Made by a program: the position numbers and the translations under genes. This document shows, piece after piece, positions 29,516 to 30,000 of a DNA stretch of 30,000 nt (position 1 is its first letter; the number at the start of each line of letters is the position of its first letter). The notes beneath the pieces were generated by a model. It had not been told where the DNA came from. It saw nothing but the letters and a program-made list of their open reading frames with translations, and did no database searches. Origin of the DNA: Cristatella mucedo (Eukaryota; Bryozoa; Phylactolaemata; Cristatellidae); contig WPIO01000020.1 of the NCBI GenBank assembly GCA_009760855.2, forward strand, positions 1,397,501-1,427,500. Reading direction: 5' to 3'.

Positions 29516-29619
29516 ATGTCCTGAATAAGAATGGTTTCAGCGTTTGGGTTGACGAGTCCTCGATCGAGGCCGGTGAAAACTTTATTAGCAAGATTGGTGA
29601 AGGAATTTGTGGCAGCAAG
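29516..29619 (+). CDS. TIR-domain protein, second TIR exon
   Basis: The exon is 104 bp, entered in phase 1 and left in phase 0 at AGCAAG|GTAATT. Joined to the previous exon it encodes residues 214-248, including VLNKNGFSVWVDE and SSIEAGENFISKIGEGICG. GFSVWVDE-x-x-IEAGENF is the beta-B strand and BB-loop region of TIR_2-type domains (compare SARM1 GFSVFIDVEKLEAG). The final Ser-Lys leads toward beta-C, so the rest of the domain, including the helix that carries the catalytic Glu in TIR NADases, must lie to the right. It cannot be said from this window whether the enzyme residue is kept. Confidence 0.75.
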
Positions 29620-30000
29620 GTAATTGACTGCTATTGCCTGGCCCATGCCGTTCGGTCTCTACTTCGAAGGGTATTTAGTCCCATTTGGCTAGTTCAAAGA
29701 GCATCCACTCCCGTTTGCCTGGCTTTTACTGTGTAAGCGCTGGCAAGGGCTTGCCTGTGTCATTTTTAGTAATGGCTTTATATCTAAGGGCTTATCAGCT
29801 TATGTAGCCAGGTTGCCATTTTAATGGCCTAGTTTAAGGCTTTCTGGGATAGCACCGCCTGAGGGCCACGGTAAGGCAAGACTGTAGGGCGCCCAGTTGA
29901 ATTGAGAGGCCCTTCTCCACTTCCAAACGTTTTGGCTGCGACCTTGAACTTAGTGAGCCCCCCTCCCCCGTTGGACGAAGCCAGGCTGAAGCGAGGTAGA
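29620..30000 (+). other. start of next intron of TIR gene
   Basis: It begins GTAATT after the exon. No further exon is recognisable before the window ends. Confidence 0.5.

Noticed and set aside
1-30000. CRISPR arrays, operons, Shine-Dalgarno sites or other prokaryotic features
   Set aside because: None seen. Splice signals, SINEs and LINEs mark this as animal nuclear DNA.

Overview
The window looks like metazoan, probably invertebrate, nuclear DNA. It has introns with GT...AG borders, CpG-rich patches, long microsatellites, tRNA-derived SINEs, L2-clade LINE debris and a hAT (Charlie8-like) DNA transposon. There is no bacterial-style operon. I cannot name the species.

Layout. Positions 1 to about 9,000 are a repeat graveyard. 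It holds a possible helix-turn-helix transposase scrap on the minus strand (198-545), a decayed L2-clade reverse transcriptase (1146-2340, minus) and a second copy of that element's 3' end in the opposite orientation (about 3590-3780). It also holds a diverged direct repeat pair (about 2478-2680 and 8040-8240), a tandem array with a period near 169 bp (4191-4776), and a complete but dead hAT transposon (4777-7481) with 14-bp terminal inverted repeats and an 8-bp target duplication matching at 7 of 8 bases. From about 8,200 to 10,000 there are SINE and LINE tails.

From about 10,440 to the right edge I infer one plus-strand gene. A CpG-rich patch ending in a consensus splice donor at 10809 is a candidate 5' untranslated exon. 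The first clearly supported coding exon is 24713-25352, possibly spliced in at 24643. It starts MGNNGSS, an N-myristoylation-type start, continues with about 190 residues of Ser/Gly/Pro/Ala-rich low complexity, and ends in the first part of a TIR domain. A 4.16-kb intron (25353-29515) joins it in phase 1 to a 104-bp exon (29516-29619) that continues the TIR fold and leaves by a second donor. The rest of the protein lies beyond the window. A membrane-tethered TIR protein is the most interesting gene candidate here.

The introns are full of repeats. Two tRNA-derived SINE families and L2 3' ends are present, and one SINE family shares its 3' hairpin tail with the L2 element, which fits a SINE/LINE partnership. 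There are also a 600-bp pyrimidine tract, (CT)n, (TG)n and (TA)n arrays, unusually many poly-C/poly-G runs, two DR5-type AGGTCA repeats and a strong G-quadruplex motif just upstream of the TIR exon. Most other open frames look like chance or low-complexity frames.
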